From Corynebacterium silvaticum (GTDB lineage: Bacteria > Actinomycetota > Actinomycetes > Mycobacteriales > Mycobacteriaceae): 64,000 nt of DNA. The stretch covers positions 832,020 through 896,019 of the forward strand of contig NZ_SDQO02000001.1 of NCBI RefSeq assembly GCF_004382825.2, written 5' to 3'. How positions within the stretch are numbered: position 1 is the stretch's first letter; each line of letters opens with the position of its first letter. The translations under genes were made by a program, and so were the position numbers. Under the pieces are notes generated by a model. It made no database searches. It was not told where the DNA came from and worked only from the letters and a program-made list of their open reading frames with translations. Positions 27,354-36,342 of this stretch are shown here, one piece after another.

Positions 27354-27690
27354 TTACACATTACGACCATGCCATCTAGGCACAACTACGATAGCTGCTT
27401 CAAGGTACGTTCGAGGCCATCCAGAATACTGACCTCTAATCTGACGCGACTTGTTGACAAACTCACGGTCGCAATCACACACCGGACGCTTAATATTCAA
27501 GCAATGATCGTGTCCCATACATGCTCGATCCAGTGGATTAATTGGGTCACCAGGACCAAGAGTTGTTCTTACCACAATTCGCTGCAGCCCGTTCTGTATC
27601 GAATCGTTGCGAACCATCAGGGCTGGTTACTAGATACTCGTCGAGAGTAGATAACTATTAAAGCTAATAGAACAACTATCACAGCAACCA
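27354..27690 (-). CDS. small protein with phospholipase A2-like Cys-His-Asp motif, coupled to a membrane peptide
   Basis: Two short frames share a TGATG junction at 27615-27619. The first (27690 to 27617) is a 24-residue hydrophobic peptide MVAVIVVLLALIVIYSRR, like a signal anchor. The second (27617 to 27354, 87 residues) contains DRACMGHDHCLNI and VCDCDREFV, which resembles the CxxHDxC active-site helix and following CDCD of prokaryotic phospholipase A2-like proteins. Possibly they were one secreted protein, now split by an indel. The motif match is suggestive only and the calcium loop is not evident. Confidence 0.45.
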
Positions 27691-27720
27691 TTGGGTGTGG
27701 CAAGACATATCGACCTCCCC

Positions 27721-29031
27721 CTAGCCCACTCTCCTACTCCTCATCATTAATCCAAGGGCTGGCAGAACAAATAAAATATTGCCAGCAACCATGCAACTTA
27801 TCATCACGGTTGCGCTTGCATGATCTGCGATGATTCCCAAGAAAAATGCCCCGCACGGGATGAGTGCACGATCTGTTTGGGAAATCCCGCTAAAAAGTCC
27901 CCTATGCACGTCTGGTGCTAGTACCAACGTGGCAACTCGGTTTGTTGTTCGATACAGCTGGCCAATAAGCCCAATACTCCCAATGAGCAAAAGGTTAAGC
28001 CAAGCGATGTTTCCGGTAGAAAGCGACGTCGCAAGTCCAGCAAGCGGGATGGACAGGAGAACAGCGCTATAAAAAGCCACTATCGCCGCAGGTTTTTTGA
28101 TCCATCTCTTTATAACTAGCGCACCCAAAACGGCTCCGATGCCAGCAGCTCCCGCCATAAGTGCAACGCCATATTCTGCGTCGTCTGTGAAGGCTGAATG
28201 CGCTATAACGGGAAGCATCGCGGTATAAGGGAAAACAAAAAGCATCGGACCTGCGGCTAGGATAAGTTGTGCGCCAAGAGCTGGCTGTTTACGGATTTCT
28301 GCCCGAATAATCGCTAGGGTCTTCGTGTTTTTCTGTGGGGAAGCCTGTTTTCCAGATTCTTCGTCCACAGCGATGTCTTTCACTGCGACGTCGGAACTGT
28401 GCTTTCGGTTTGTTCCCCAAGCAGACATCTTTATGGCGATGACAGCAGCGATGCCGTACAACACCGCGCTTAGAGCAATGGCGAGAGCGACTCCACCAAT
28501 CGCCATCAAAAGGCCCGACACTGCTGGTCCGATTGCAAGCGAGAGAGTTAAGACCAGCGACAGCGATGACATATTCGACATAAACGTTGTGTCCTCGCTC
28601 AGCTTGGTTAAGACCACATTTCTAATAGCTGGCTCAGCAGACGTTATTAATGCGCGAATAGCCACAACACCGCACACAAGCCACACTATGTGCCCGGTGC
28701 TTAAAACCGAGGTGCGCGCCGCTACTAAAATTAGCCCAGCTATGAGTAACGTGGCTGCGCTGCCGATAAAAAGCACAAACGCAAGCAATTGGGTGGGATC
28801 TTTCTTATCAGACATGGCTCCTAACTTGGGAGCAGCCAAAATCAGAGGAAATAACCTGGCAAAAGTGATAAGACCGACCAGCGTGGATGACCCTGTGGCA
28901 TGAAAAACCCACCAGTTGAGTGCTACGAGCTCAGCGGAGCTTGCTACTCGAGAAAGCAATGCTTGGCCTATGAGCAGTCGAACACCATTCGGTTTATCAT
29001 CTCCACGCATCAATAGTTTACGCATTGTCAC
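27721..29031 (-). CDS. ciuF: MFS transporter, probable siderophore exporter
   Basis: 436 residues with twelve likely helices in two halves and a charged loop (GTNRKHSSDVAVKDIAVDEE) between them. GAMSDKKDPTQLL in loop 2-3 matches the GxxxD-(R/K)-xGRR-type MFS motif A in degenerate form. The start overlaps the end of the siderophore synthetase gene by 14 bp, so it is the last gene of the locus and most likely exports the siderophore. The name ciuF follows C. diphtheriae by position and is tentative. GTG 29031 or ATG 29025 may be the start. Confidence 0.8.
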   Translation of the reverse strand: MTMRKLLMRGDDKPNGVRLLIGQALLSRVASSAELVALNWWVFHATGSSTLVGLITFARLFPLILAAPKLGAMSDKKDPTQLLAFVLFIGSAATLLIAGLILVAARTSVLSTGHIVWLVCGVVAIRALITSAEPAIRNVVLTKLSEDTTFMSNMSSLSLVLTLSLAIGPAVSGLLMAIGGVALAIALSAVLYGIAAVIAIKMSAWGTNRKHSSDVAVKDIAVDEESGKQASPQKNTKTLAIIRAEIRKQPALGAQLILAAGPMLFVFPYTAMLPVIAHSAFTDDAEYGVALMAGAAGIGAVLGALVIKRWIKKPAAIVAFYSAVLLSIPLAGLATSLSTGNIAWLNLLLIGSIGLIGQLYRTTNRVATLVLAPDVHRGLFSGISQTDRALIPCGAFFLGIIADHASATVMISCMVAGNILFVLPALGLMMRSRRVG

Positions 29032-32000
29032 GCAGTGGGTTTGTCACATCAATGTATATATCCGTTCCTGTTTTATTCATCCCCATGGATAAAAACCCTT
29101 TGCGTCGCATAGCTTCTCGACGCAACCATTGGGCATCGTTCTCCGGAAGCGGGCATGGTAGAGCATCGATAAAGCAGTCTATTTCCGCACGCACTATTTC
29201 CCATACGTCATCACTATCAACCTCGTGTAGGTGAGCAATCTCGGTGACAAAGCCATCCAGATTCCCAAAAACAGAGGCATAGAACCCCTTGTTGATGAAT
29301 TCTTCATAATCATCTGTCAGGGTTATTGCATTGGGTTCAAATGGGTTTTGTTCGCACCATTGATTAAGCCTTGGTAGGTACGCGCGCAATCCAGAGAAAT
29401 CTCTTAACAAGAGACCTCGATAAACAGGGGCTCCATCCACAAAAGCGATACGAACCATCGTGTTTTGCAAATGCTGTTCTAGGGCAATCCCCCGGAAACA
29501 CATAAGGCCCAATACTGTGCTCATAAGGTCAAAGGTGTATCTGCGCAGAAAGTCCAAGCCGAGTTCCTGCAGCGGGCTTACCAGTATTCCCTCGTGCCCA
29601 CGTAAGACACATGCGCTTATCGCGATTTCGCCGTCTTCTAGGTAGTTGGCGGCGTCGTCGCGTAGCAAAATAGATAAGCCACGCCTGGCAGCTTCATCTG
29701 TACTTCCAATGCTCCTGGCCAATGTAACTCCTGCTAGCTCAGGGATAACCTTGACGCGTCGAGAAGCACCCATGTTTTCCTGCACATAGGCAACCGCATT
29801 TTTCACGAGTTCGGCAACTCGTGGTGTCCCTAGCGCGCTATTTTGTGAAATAGAACGTCGCGTTGATGTGAGTACAACGTCGACCGCACACTTAATAAAA
29901 GGCCGTTGCCCTAGTACTGACGGCGCATGCGGGATAGCCGTGCGCAAAGAGATGGTGGGACGCACAGCCAGCGTCACATGGGGAATGATTACTATTAATC
30001 CAGCATGAATCTCCTGCTTATACGCCTCTGAGATCACGTGTTCCCATTGCCAAGGATGAACAGGAATGATCTCAAATTCATGCGGATTATGCCCCATCCT
30101 GCACAGTTCTTGCACTGCGGCATCAACATGGTTGGCAAAATGACGGGTGAAAAAAGCATGAAACCCCTCTGCTGCAGAAGTCTCCACTAGATCACGACGC
30201 ACTGCTAATAGCCGTAAATCTACTGTGGAATAGGACTCGGGGCCATAGGCTACGGACTCTTCCGTGGAGAATCCTCGCCGAAGTTTTGCCAACGGATGCA
30301 CATTGTGTCCGCTAATTCCTAGCGAGTCGGCAGCAACCATTGCCTCGTGTGACGGCAGTTCCTGGAGCATAGTCCATAGACTCCGGCTGTGCCTTCCTAT
30401 GTGGTGCTCCACGTGAGTCCGAACGAGTGAGAGGTTCTCCGCCGCGTTCCTTATATCTTCTGCTAACGCCGTGAGGTCTTCCGGTGAAAGGCCTTCATCT
30501 TTAGCAGCAGCTTTCACGCGGTTGAGTACACGCGTTTCAGCCCATTTCCTGTTCCGCTCAATTTTTCTGCGTAGATATTGCTGCTCCAAAAAGTCTTTGT
30601 GTTCCAAGGGGTTGTGAGCAAACACATATTCCTGTTCTGTCACGGCACCGGAAAGACGCATTCCTAGTACTCGCTTAACCGGTAATTCACTGCCTAAAAA
30701 GCGCCCATAAACAAGTGACAGGTGCTGGTTCATGGGGGTTTCCATGGATGACTCTGATCCAAACTTAGCCGCACGGCTGCGCCAGTATTCACATGCAAGC
30801 AAGTATGCAAGCTTAGTAGAGATGCTTTTTACCTGCTGTTTTTCTAAAGAAAGACAGTCCAGGAGGTTCCGGTACAGATTAGCGACCAGCGGATAGAACA
30901 CTTTATCCACAAGCCGCAACGCATCCTTTTCACTCAGCGCAGTACCGGCAACCTCATCAATAATGCCGCGTCCCATACTATGCTCGGCTAACGGCCCCTG
31001 AGACCACAGTCGGCAGCCTCCCAGATCTCGCACAAATACCTTGTGTGGCATGCCATCTCGCAATACCACAACAACATTTTGTGGGTGTGGCTCAAGCGCG
31101 ATTCCCCAGCGCCCCAGCAAAGCAGAAGCCGGCACAAACAGCAATCGGCCTAGCGCAGTAAACCATTCCTCAATAAATTCTGTCGTTTCTCCGTAAGAAC
31201 CGTGGGATAGTTCTTCAACTAACTCTTTGAATACATAGTTGCCGGTCAGTGGGTTTCGCGACATCAGCGTTGCGACGGGCAAAGCCACATCGCCAGAGCG
31301 CACATTCCGTGCAGGATCTTCTCGGAGTATCGCCCCCAAGCAATGCGATCGAATTCCGGTGTTTGCGTCCCATCGAACCGCGGCTTTATCTCGCACAAGG
31401 TTGAATCCGGGTTCATCTTCTAGAGTGCGAGGAACAAAGCCTGAATCCAGCGCCATAATTGAATCAACCACAGAAGAAATCAGCGGCGCTTTTACCGCAC
31501 CTTCAGAAATACCTCGGACAGCCCCTGTAAGCTGCACTTCCAATGCGAGTTTGATATGGGCCGACCCTACCCCATCGCTTACGCGCACAGTCCGAACAGA
31601 CATAAGAGGTTCAGCTGAAATAGTTGTATGGAGTAGACGCACTACACCGTCTGAAATTTCTTGAGAAAATTCTTTCTTAATCACCGATTGCCACTGAAAT
31701 GGATGAACAGGGATGACTTCTTGGTCTTCTCTCCCCTCCTTTAGAAGCTCAGCTTCTAACATGCGAGAGAACTGTGGAAGTAGGTTAGCTAGTTCCTCGC
31801 GCATGCCCACCCCTGTGGCTACAACATATTCTTGAGGAACAGCCACAAACCGTAATTCATACGATTCGATCTGCTCAGGAAGGACGTCCTGCCAGGCTTC
31901 TCCTACGCCCAAGGAAGTCTTTGCAGCGGGGTGAGTTGGGTGCCCATCACACACTAATTGTTCACATCTAGCCAATAATGCAGATGAATCAGCCACCGGA

Positions 32001-32404
32001 CATCGCTGTAGCATCGCCGCAACGAGTGTAGAAAAGGGGGTCTGCTCCAGACTGCTACGTGCTTCCGAGGAAAGCTCTTCGTGTTTTTCCTTCCAACGAG
32101 AAGAAATCCCAGCTCGAGCCCGTGCAAGCCCCGTTATTCCGTCTTCAATTTCTGCGCATGCCCGATCAAGGTTGGTTGCGTCTACGGCGAGTGCCTCTGA
32201 TTCTGCCAGGTGGCGTAGCAGTTGTGCAGGAGAATCGCTCTGCAGAGATTGTGTCCTCGAGTCCTCTAGAACGGTCTCGTCACAAAGCAATTTTTCCTGT
32301 TGAAGCGCAGTAATCAGTCTCTGACGAATATCCTCCTCGGAGGCCTGGATAAACACAGAGAAATCTTTAAAGTGGCTAATTTTTTCAAATTTACTATTCG
32401 ACAT
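29018..32404 (-). CDS. ciuE: didomain NRPS-independent siderophore synthetase (IucA/IucC type), CiuE-like
   Basis: About 1128 residues, two IucA/IucC synthetase domains in tandem. Domain 1 (about 1-570) has DGHPTHPAAKTSLG, HPFQWQ and ALEPHPQN. Domain 2 (about 590-1128) repeats the set: GHNVHPLAKLRRG, HPWQWE and ALEQHLQN. Each set is the ATP/acyl-adenylate site that joins citrate to amines, so both halves look active. In C. diphtheriae CiuE makes corynebactin, a lysine carrying two citrates, consistent with two condensation steps. ATG 32404 is preferred; TTG 32413 is 9 bp upstream. It follows the ATPase gene by about 20 bp. Confidence 0.92.
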   Translation of the reverse strand: MSNSKFEKISHFKDFSVFIQASEEDIRQRLITALQQEKLLCDETVLEDSRTQSLQSDSPAQLLRHLAESEALAVDATNLDRACAEIEDGITGLARARAGISSRWKEKHEELSSEARSSLEQTPFSTLVAAMLQRCPVADSSALLARCEQLVCDGHPTHPAAKTSLGVGEAWQDVLPEQIESYELRFVAVPQEYVVATGVGMREELANLLPQFSRMLEAELLKEGREDQEVIPVHPFQWQSVIKKEFSQEISDGVVRLLHTTISAEPLMSVRTVRVSDGVGSAHIKLALEVQLTGAVRGISEGAVKAPLISSVVDSIMALDSGFVPRTLEDEPGFNLVRDKAAVRWDANTGIRSHCLGAILREDPARNVRSGDVALPVATLMSRNPLTGNYVFKELVEELSHGSYGETTEFIEEWFTALGRLLFVPASALLGRWGIALEPHPQNVVVVLRDGMPHKVFVRDLGGCRLWSQGPLAEHSMGRGIIDEVAGTALSEKDALRLVDKVFYPLVANLYRNLLDCLSLEKQQVKSISTKLAYLLACEYWRSRAAKFGSESSMETPMNQHLSLVYGRFLGSELPVKRVLGMRLSGAVTEQEYVFAHNPLEHKDFLEQQYLRRKIERNRKWAETRVLNRVKAAAKDEGLSPEDLTALAEDIRNAAENLSLVRTHVEHHIGRHSRSLWTMLQELPSHEAMVAADSLGISGHNVHPLAKLRRGFSTEESVAYGPESYSTVDLRLLAVRRDLVETSAAEGFHAFFTRHFANHVDAAVQELCRMGHNPHEFEIIPVHPWQWEHVISEAYKQEIHAGLIVIIPHVTLAVRPTISLRTAIPHAPSVLGQRPFIKCAVDVVLTSTRRSISQNSALGTPRVAELVKNAVAYVQENMGASRRVKVIPELAGVTLARSIGSTDEAARRGLSILLRDDAANYLEDGEIAISACVLRGHEGILVSPLQELGLDFLRRYTFDLMSTVLGLMCFRGIALEQHLQNTMVRIAFVDGAPVYRGLLLRDFSGLRAYLPRLNQWCEQNPFEPNAITLTDDYEEFINKGFYASVFGNLDGFVTEIAHLHEVDSDDVWEIVRAEIDCFIDALPCPLPENDAQWLRREAMRRKGFLSMGMNKTGTDIYIDVTNPLRDNA

Positions 32405-32425
32405 AGTAGCCAAGGCTACCTTTAG

Positions 32426-33247
32426 TCACTTGTTAATTCCATAGGCAATGGGAAGCTTTCTTCCAGTTTCTGGATCTGTCACCATAAGCGTCGAGATGTT
32501 AAAAGCCTTCTTAATCAGGGATGAATTCAAAGTGGACTCCGTCGGTCCTTGCTCAAGAATTTTTCCTTCCTTCATCACCACAACATGGTCAGAAAACTTA
32601 GCCGCATGTGCCATATCGTGGACCACCATCACGACAGTCCGCCCCTGTTTATTCAAAGACGTGACCAGATCCAAGATAGCCAACTGATGTGCAGGATCTA
32701 GAAACGTGGTGGGCTCATCAAGCAGCATGATAGAGGTTTCCTGCGCCAGAGTCATCGCAATCCACATGCGTTGTTTTTGTCCCCCAGACAATTCCATTGC
32801 AGAATGCCCCAGGAAATCATCAACGCTGGTAAGCCTGGCAGCCTCATCGATAGCTCGCTGATCTGATTCGCTTAAAGAAGCAAAGGCACCTGTATACGGA
32901 TAACGCCCAAAAGCAATAAGCTCACGCACCGTCATGCCTTCAGGAACGACCGGTTGCTGAGGCAAAAAAGAGACTTGACGTGCAAAATCGCGGGCAGAGA
33001 AGGTGTCAAGGCCACGGTCCCCTAATGTGACTTGCCCCTGTTCGCTTTTTAATTGGTTTCCTAGCAGTTTGAGCAGAGTCGATTTACCACAGCCATTAGG
33101 GCCAATCAACGCAGTAATTTTCCCAGCGGGAATCGTCACCGAAACGTCTTTTATTATATGTTCTCCGCCATATCCCGCTGATACTCCTCTGCAAGCAAGC
33201 TGGGGCTCGTTAATGACGCATGCGTTATCGTTTTTCCGGTCAAACAT
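32426..33247 (-). CDS. ciuD: iron-siderophore ABC transporter ATPase
   Basis: FecE/FepC-type ATPase, about 273 residues. Walker A GPNGCGKST, signature LSGGQKQR, Walker B IMLLDEPTTFLD and the switch His in VVHDMAHA are all present. ATG 33247 (MFDRKNDNACV) is used: AGGGGA stands 5 bases upstream and the codon overlaps the stop of the preceding permease gene (TAATG). Longer frames reach 33355 with unrelated residues. It powers uptake of the ferric siderophore. Confidence 0.93.
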   Translation of the reverse strand: MFDRKNDNACVINEPQLACRGVSAGYGGEHIIKDVSVTIPAGKITALIGPNGCGKSTLLKLLGNQLKSEQGQVTLGDRGLDTFSARDFARQVSFLPQQPVVPEGMTVRELIAFGRYPYTGAFASLSESDQRAIDEAARLTSVDDFLGHSAMELSGGQKQRMWIAMTLAQETSIMLLDEPTTFLDPAHQLAILDLVTSLNKQGRTVVMVVHDMAHAAKFSDHVVVMKEGKILEQGPTESTLNSSLIKKAFNISTLMVTDPETGRKLPIAYGINK

Positions 33248-34278
33248 TATTTCCCCTGAACTCTTGTCACGTTGAGAACCAGATAGATGAAATATGGTGC
33301 CCCAGCGATTGCGATGAGCGCTCCCACCGGGATCTCCGTCGGCGCGAAGGCCCATCGCCCCACCGCATCGGCTCCCACAACAATGGCTGCTCCTGCTAAG
33401 GCAGCAACTGGCACTTGTCTAGCCAAAGACTGCCCTACAAGTAATTTTGCGGCATGTGGGACGATGAGCCCCACAAAGCCAAGGACCCCTGCAGCCGCTA
33501 CCGACGCAGCGCCACAGAGCACCGCAATCCCCATAGCTCCCAGGCGTAAAACCCGTACATGTGCTCCGATACTTTTCATTGTGGAATCATCCAGTGCCAA
33601 AGCATTGAAATGACGAGCCAGCACCATGACCACGATAAAGCTAGCAATAATAACTGGGGCAACCGTCATGGCATCACTCATCGTGCGCGCATACAAAGAT
33701 CCTTTTAACCAGGTCATTGCTGCCCCTGCTTCAGGAGCCGCCCTGACTAGAAGCAGCTGCGTTACGGCAGCAAGGCCCACAGAAACCGCAACTCCAGTCA
33801 AAGCTAAGCGAGCTGGATCGATACTGGCTTTACCTGCCGCAGCAAAGACAAGGATGGCACCAAACAAAGAACCAAGAAAAGCAATCGGAGTGAGAAAAGC
33901 AGCTGGAAGCGTACTAAACCCCAGAAGAGCTAAAACAGCAAGTAATCCCCCACCGGCAGTAATGCCTAAAGTATCGGGTGCTGCAAGAGGATTGCGTAAG
34001 CCTGTTTGCAGCAAACACCCTGAGATAGCCATACCAATCCCAGCCAGCATTCCTACAACAACCCGTGGCATCCGGTATTTCCAATAGAGGTCTTCACCGG
34101 CAAGAACACCCGTTACAACATCAATAAGTGGTTTTTGCACAGCCCCGATCGCCATTCCGATAATGCACGCAAAAACCAGTAAGGCACTGCACGTAAACAC
34201 AACAGTGGCAAACTTTTTGTGCGAATACCGTGGATTTTTATGGGAATTTTTCAAGACTAATTCTTTATTTCTTTTCAT
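33247..34278 (-). CDS. ciuC: iron-siderophore ABC transporter permease (FecCD)
   Basis: FecCD-family permease of about 343 residues with ten likely helices. The signatures YWKYRMPRVVVGMLAGIGMA, LRNPLAAPDTLGI and GFVGLIVPHAAKLLVG mark the family; the last is the coupling helix to the ATPase. ATG 34278 (MKRNKELVL) has AAGG 7 bases upstream and lies 4 bp after the ciuB stop. A longer frame to 34347 overlaps ciuB. Partner of the next permease. Confidence 0.93.
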   Translation of the reverse strand: MKRNKELVLKNSHKNPRYSHKKFATVVFTCSALLVFACIIGMAIGAVQKPLIDVVTGVLAGEDLYWKYRMPRVVVGMLAGIGMAISGCLLQTGLRNPLAAPDTLGITAGGGLLAVLALLGFSTLPAAFLTPIAFLGSLFGAILVFAAAGKASIDPARLALTGVAVSVGLAAVTQLLLVRAAPEAGAAMTWLKGSLYARTMSDAMTVAPVIIASFIVVMVLARHFNALALDDSTMKSIGAHVRVLRLGAMGIAVLCGAASVAAAGVLGFVGLIVPHAAKLLVGQSLARQVPVAALAGAAIVVGADAVGRWAFAPTEIPVGALIAIAGAPYFIYLVLNVTRVQGK

Positions 34279-34282
34279 GGGG

Positions 34283-35305
34283 TTACCTTGACTTTCCTGT
34301 AGATCCCATACGCCGAATACCCCATAGCAGCAGCGGTACACCAGCAATCCCCGTCAGAATACCCACCGGAGTCTCTGCTGGAGCCCATAATTGTTGCCCT
34401 ATCGTATCCGCCACCAGCAGCACCGTCGCTCCCACGCATGCCGCGGAGATGAGTACAAATCGATGTGTTCTCCCACATACTCGTTGCGCAATCACCGCTG
34501 CTAAAAGACCCAAAAAGCCAATTGGTCCAGCTGCGGCCACGCATGTCGCAGTAAGAATCACGGCGGAAACAACAACCCATTTTCTTACCAAAGCTGGGTT
34601 TGCCCCGATCGCTCTACTAACAGAATCGCCGGTGCTCAACGCATCCAATGCTCTTCCCGCTGCAAATAGGATTGGTAATAGAACAGCGACCGCTATGATC
34701 ACGGGGATAAGGTCGGGCAACCGGATGCCACCAAGGCGCCCGTTAAGCCATGCCAGAACCGTGGTCAATTGAGCTTCATCCAAAACTAAGAAGATTGAAG
34801 TCATTGCGCTAAACACTGCGGAAACGGCAATTCCTAATAAAACCATTTTTTGGATTGCATTTGTTCCAGACAAATCCGGATTTCTTCCACGCAGGCTAAG
34901 CACCAGCGTGATACTAGAGGCCACTGCTGCTCCGGCAAGAGCACCGGGCAGCACATATACGCCGGTAGATGAGCCGGTGATAAAGCTTGATGCCACTGCG
35001 CCGAAGGCAGCACCTGCGTTAACTCCCGTGATATGTGGATCAGCAAGAGGGTTCGATGTCGCAGTTCGTAGTAGTACCCCAGCTGTTCCTAGCGCAGCGC
35101 CGATAAATAGTGCACTCAATAAGCGATCACGCGTTCCCAACCAGATCTCTTGATACAACCATGGCGCATCTTTTGGGGCCTCGACCTGCAGTAATTTCCA
35201 CGAAGATAAGGCTCCGATGATAAGAATGCAGGCAAACACGCATATAGCCAAGGAGGCTCCCTTTTTTAGCGAGCCTCCTGTCTGTTTCTTCTGATACGCA
35301 AGCAC
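34283..35305 (-). CDS. ciuB: iron-siderophore ABC transporter permease (FecCD)
   Basis: 340 residues, FecCD family: RLLSALFIGAALGTAGVLLR, NPLADPHITGVNAGAAFG and GPIGFLGLLAAVIAQRV are the family patterns. It pairs with the downstream permease as a heterodimer in the membrane. GTG 35305 starts two bases after the ciuA stop, so the two are tightly coupled. Confidence 0.92.
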   Translation of the reverse strand: MLAYQKKQTGGSLKKGASLAICVFACILIIGALSSWKLLQVEAPKDAPWLYQEIWLGTRDRLLSALFIGAALGTAGVLLRTATSNPLADPHITGVNAGAAFGAVASSFITGSSTGVYVLPGALAGAAVASSITLVLSLRGRNPDLSGTNAIQKMVLLGIAVSAVFSAMTSIFLVLDEAQLTTVLAWLNGRLGGIRLPDLIPVIIAVAVLLPILFAAGRALDALSTGDSVSRAIGANPALVRKWVVVSAVILTATCVAAAGPIGFLGLLAAVIAQRVCGRTHRFVLISAACVGATVLLVADTIGQQLWAPAETPVGILTGIAGVPLLLWGIRRMGSTGKSR

Positions 35306-35307
35306 GG

Positions 35308-36186
35308 CTAGGAATTAATAATCTGATCCAGCATTGCTTCTGCAGCCAATGGGCCGCGCGACCGTGACCACGTATCCTGTTCAACATCCACGATATTATG
35401 AACAACCCCAGCATAAGGGCTGGCGCGGAAGCCCTCGATATCGTTATACAAATACATCACGTCAAGCTTCATTTCAGGCAATTTGTCACCAGTCAGTTCT
35501 GCTACGTCAGTCTTGGACTCAATCGCAGATTTTTGCCCATCAAAACCATAGTCGTATCCAGCAGCAGTTAAGAGAGATCCGGGGAAGGATTCTTTTACCC
35601 ATGTATAAAGCGTATTTTTGGACCATCCGATAAGAGCAGTGCGGGTACCGGGTTCCACTTTATTTTTAGCCGCTCCGATTTTAGATTCGATTCGGCTCCG
35701 AACTTCTGCGGCTTTGTCCTCTTTTCCTAGCTTTTTCGCAATGCTGTCCATGGAGTCAAGCACATCGATATAGCTCGTGTCCTGGTAAGCCTCAGTGGGA
35801 GCAATATTTTTTAGCTGCTCCATAATCCCTGCTTGGCGCGTGGGACTCGCGAGGATAAGGTCAGGTTCGAGGGATTGGATAACTTCTAAATTTGGCTGCT
35901 TAGCTTGTCCTACCGATGTGGCGTCTCCCAATTTTCCTTTAAGGGTTTGGGGTTCTTTTGACTTACCTATTTCCACTATTCCCACTGGTTGCACTCCAAG
36001 AGCGTAGAGGATTTCCTCATATCGCCAGTCCAGCGCAACGACCCGTTTTTGCGACGTCTTTTGTGCGTCTTGAGAACCTTCTGCGTTGGAATTCGTGCTG
36101 TTGGTCGTAGAACATCCTGCCAAGATCAATGCGGCAATAGTCATCATCGCTGCAGCTGCAATAAGTAGGGTATTCCGCCGAGACAT
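35308..36186 (-). CDS. ciuA: siderophore-binding lipoprotein
   Basis: Periplasmic-binding-protein-type lipoprotein of the FepB/FhuD class, about 292 residues. Signal peptide MSRRNTLLIAAAAMMTIAAL leads to lipobox LILAGC, so the mature protein is anchored to the membrane by Cys. The binding domain starts RVVALDWRYEEILYALG, typical of TroA-like fold proteins, followed by PDLILASPTRQ. ATG 36186 is favoured over ATG 36213 because the signal peptide is then normal and the DtxR-like box at 36202-36220 lies upstream of the gene rather than inside it. Confidence 0.92.
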   Translation of the reverse strand: MSRRNTLLIAAAAMMTIAALILAGCSTTNSTNSNAEGSQDAQKTSQKRVVALDWRYEEILYALGVQPVGIVEIGKSKEPQTLKGKLGDATSVGQAKQPNLEVIQSLEPDLILASPTRQAGIMEQLKNIAPTEAYQDTSYIDVLDSMDSIAKKLGKEDKAAEVRSRIESKIGAAKNKVEPGTRTALIGWSKNTLYTWVKESFPGSLLTAAGYDYGFDGQKSAIESKTDVAELTGDKLPEMKLDVMYLYNDIEGFRASPYAGVVHNIVDVEQDTWSRSRGPLAAEAMLDQIINS

Positions 36187-36201
36187 ACTCAAGAAATTAG
36201 G

Positions 36202-36220
36202 TTTGCTTTGCATATCCTAA
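36202..36220 (-). promoter_or_regulatory. DtxR-like iron box upstream of ciuA
   Basis: The minus strand reads TTAGGATATGCAAAGCAAA, which matches the DtxR consensus TTAGGTTAGCCTAACCTAA at 13 of 19 positions, with the left half TTAGG intact. It lies 16 bp before the chosen ciuA start. DtxR with iron would repress the locus. A second arm CCTAA follows at a wider spacing. Confidence 0.6.
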
Positions 36221-36292
36221 TACTGCAATGTCTGTGTCCTTTAAGCAAAATTATTTTTCACACTGCCACGAAGAAGCTTTCCTGCCATCCTG

Positions 36293-36333
36293 AGTGTTCC
36301 TGGTGAGAGCCCTTCGTCTCCACCAGGAACACT
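36293..36333. terminator. 13-bp perfect stem-loop between the aminoacyl-lipid operon and ciuA
   Basis: AGTGTTCCTGGTG (36293-36305) and CACCAGGAACACT (36321-36333) pair perfectly around 15 bases. It sits 9 bp downstream of the MprF-like gene, which ends at 36343 on the minus strand. It lacks a T run on the minus side but has A5 on the plus side. Confidence 0.65.
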
Positions 36334-36342
36334 AAAAACCTC

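Noticed and set aside
32403..32422. DtxR-like sequence at the ciuE start (TAAAGGTAGCCTTGGCTAC)
   Set aside because: Matches the consensus at only about 12 of 19 positions and lies within a 20-bp gap inside a tight operon where a promoter is unlikely.
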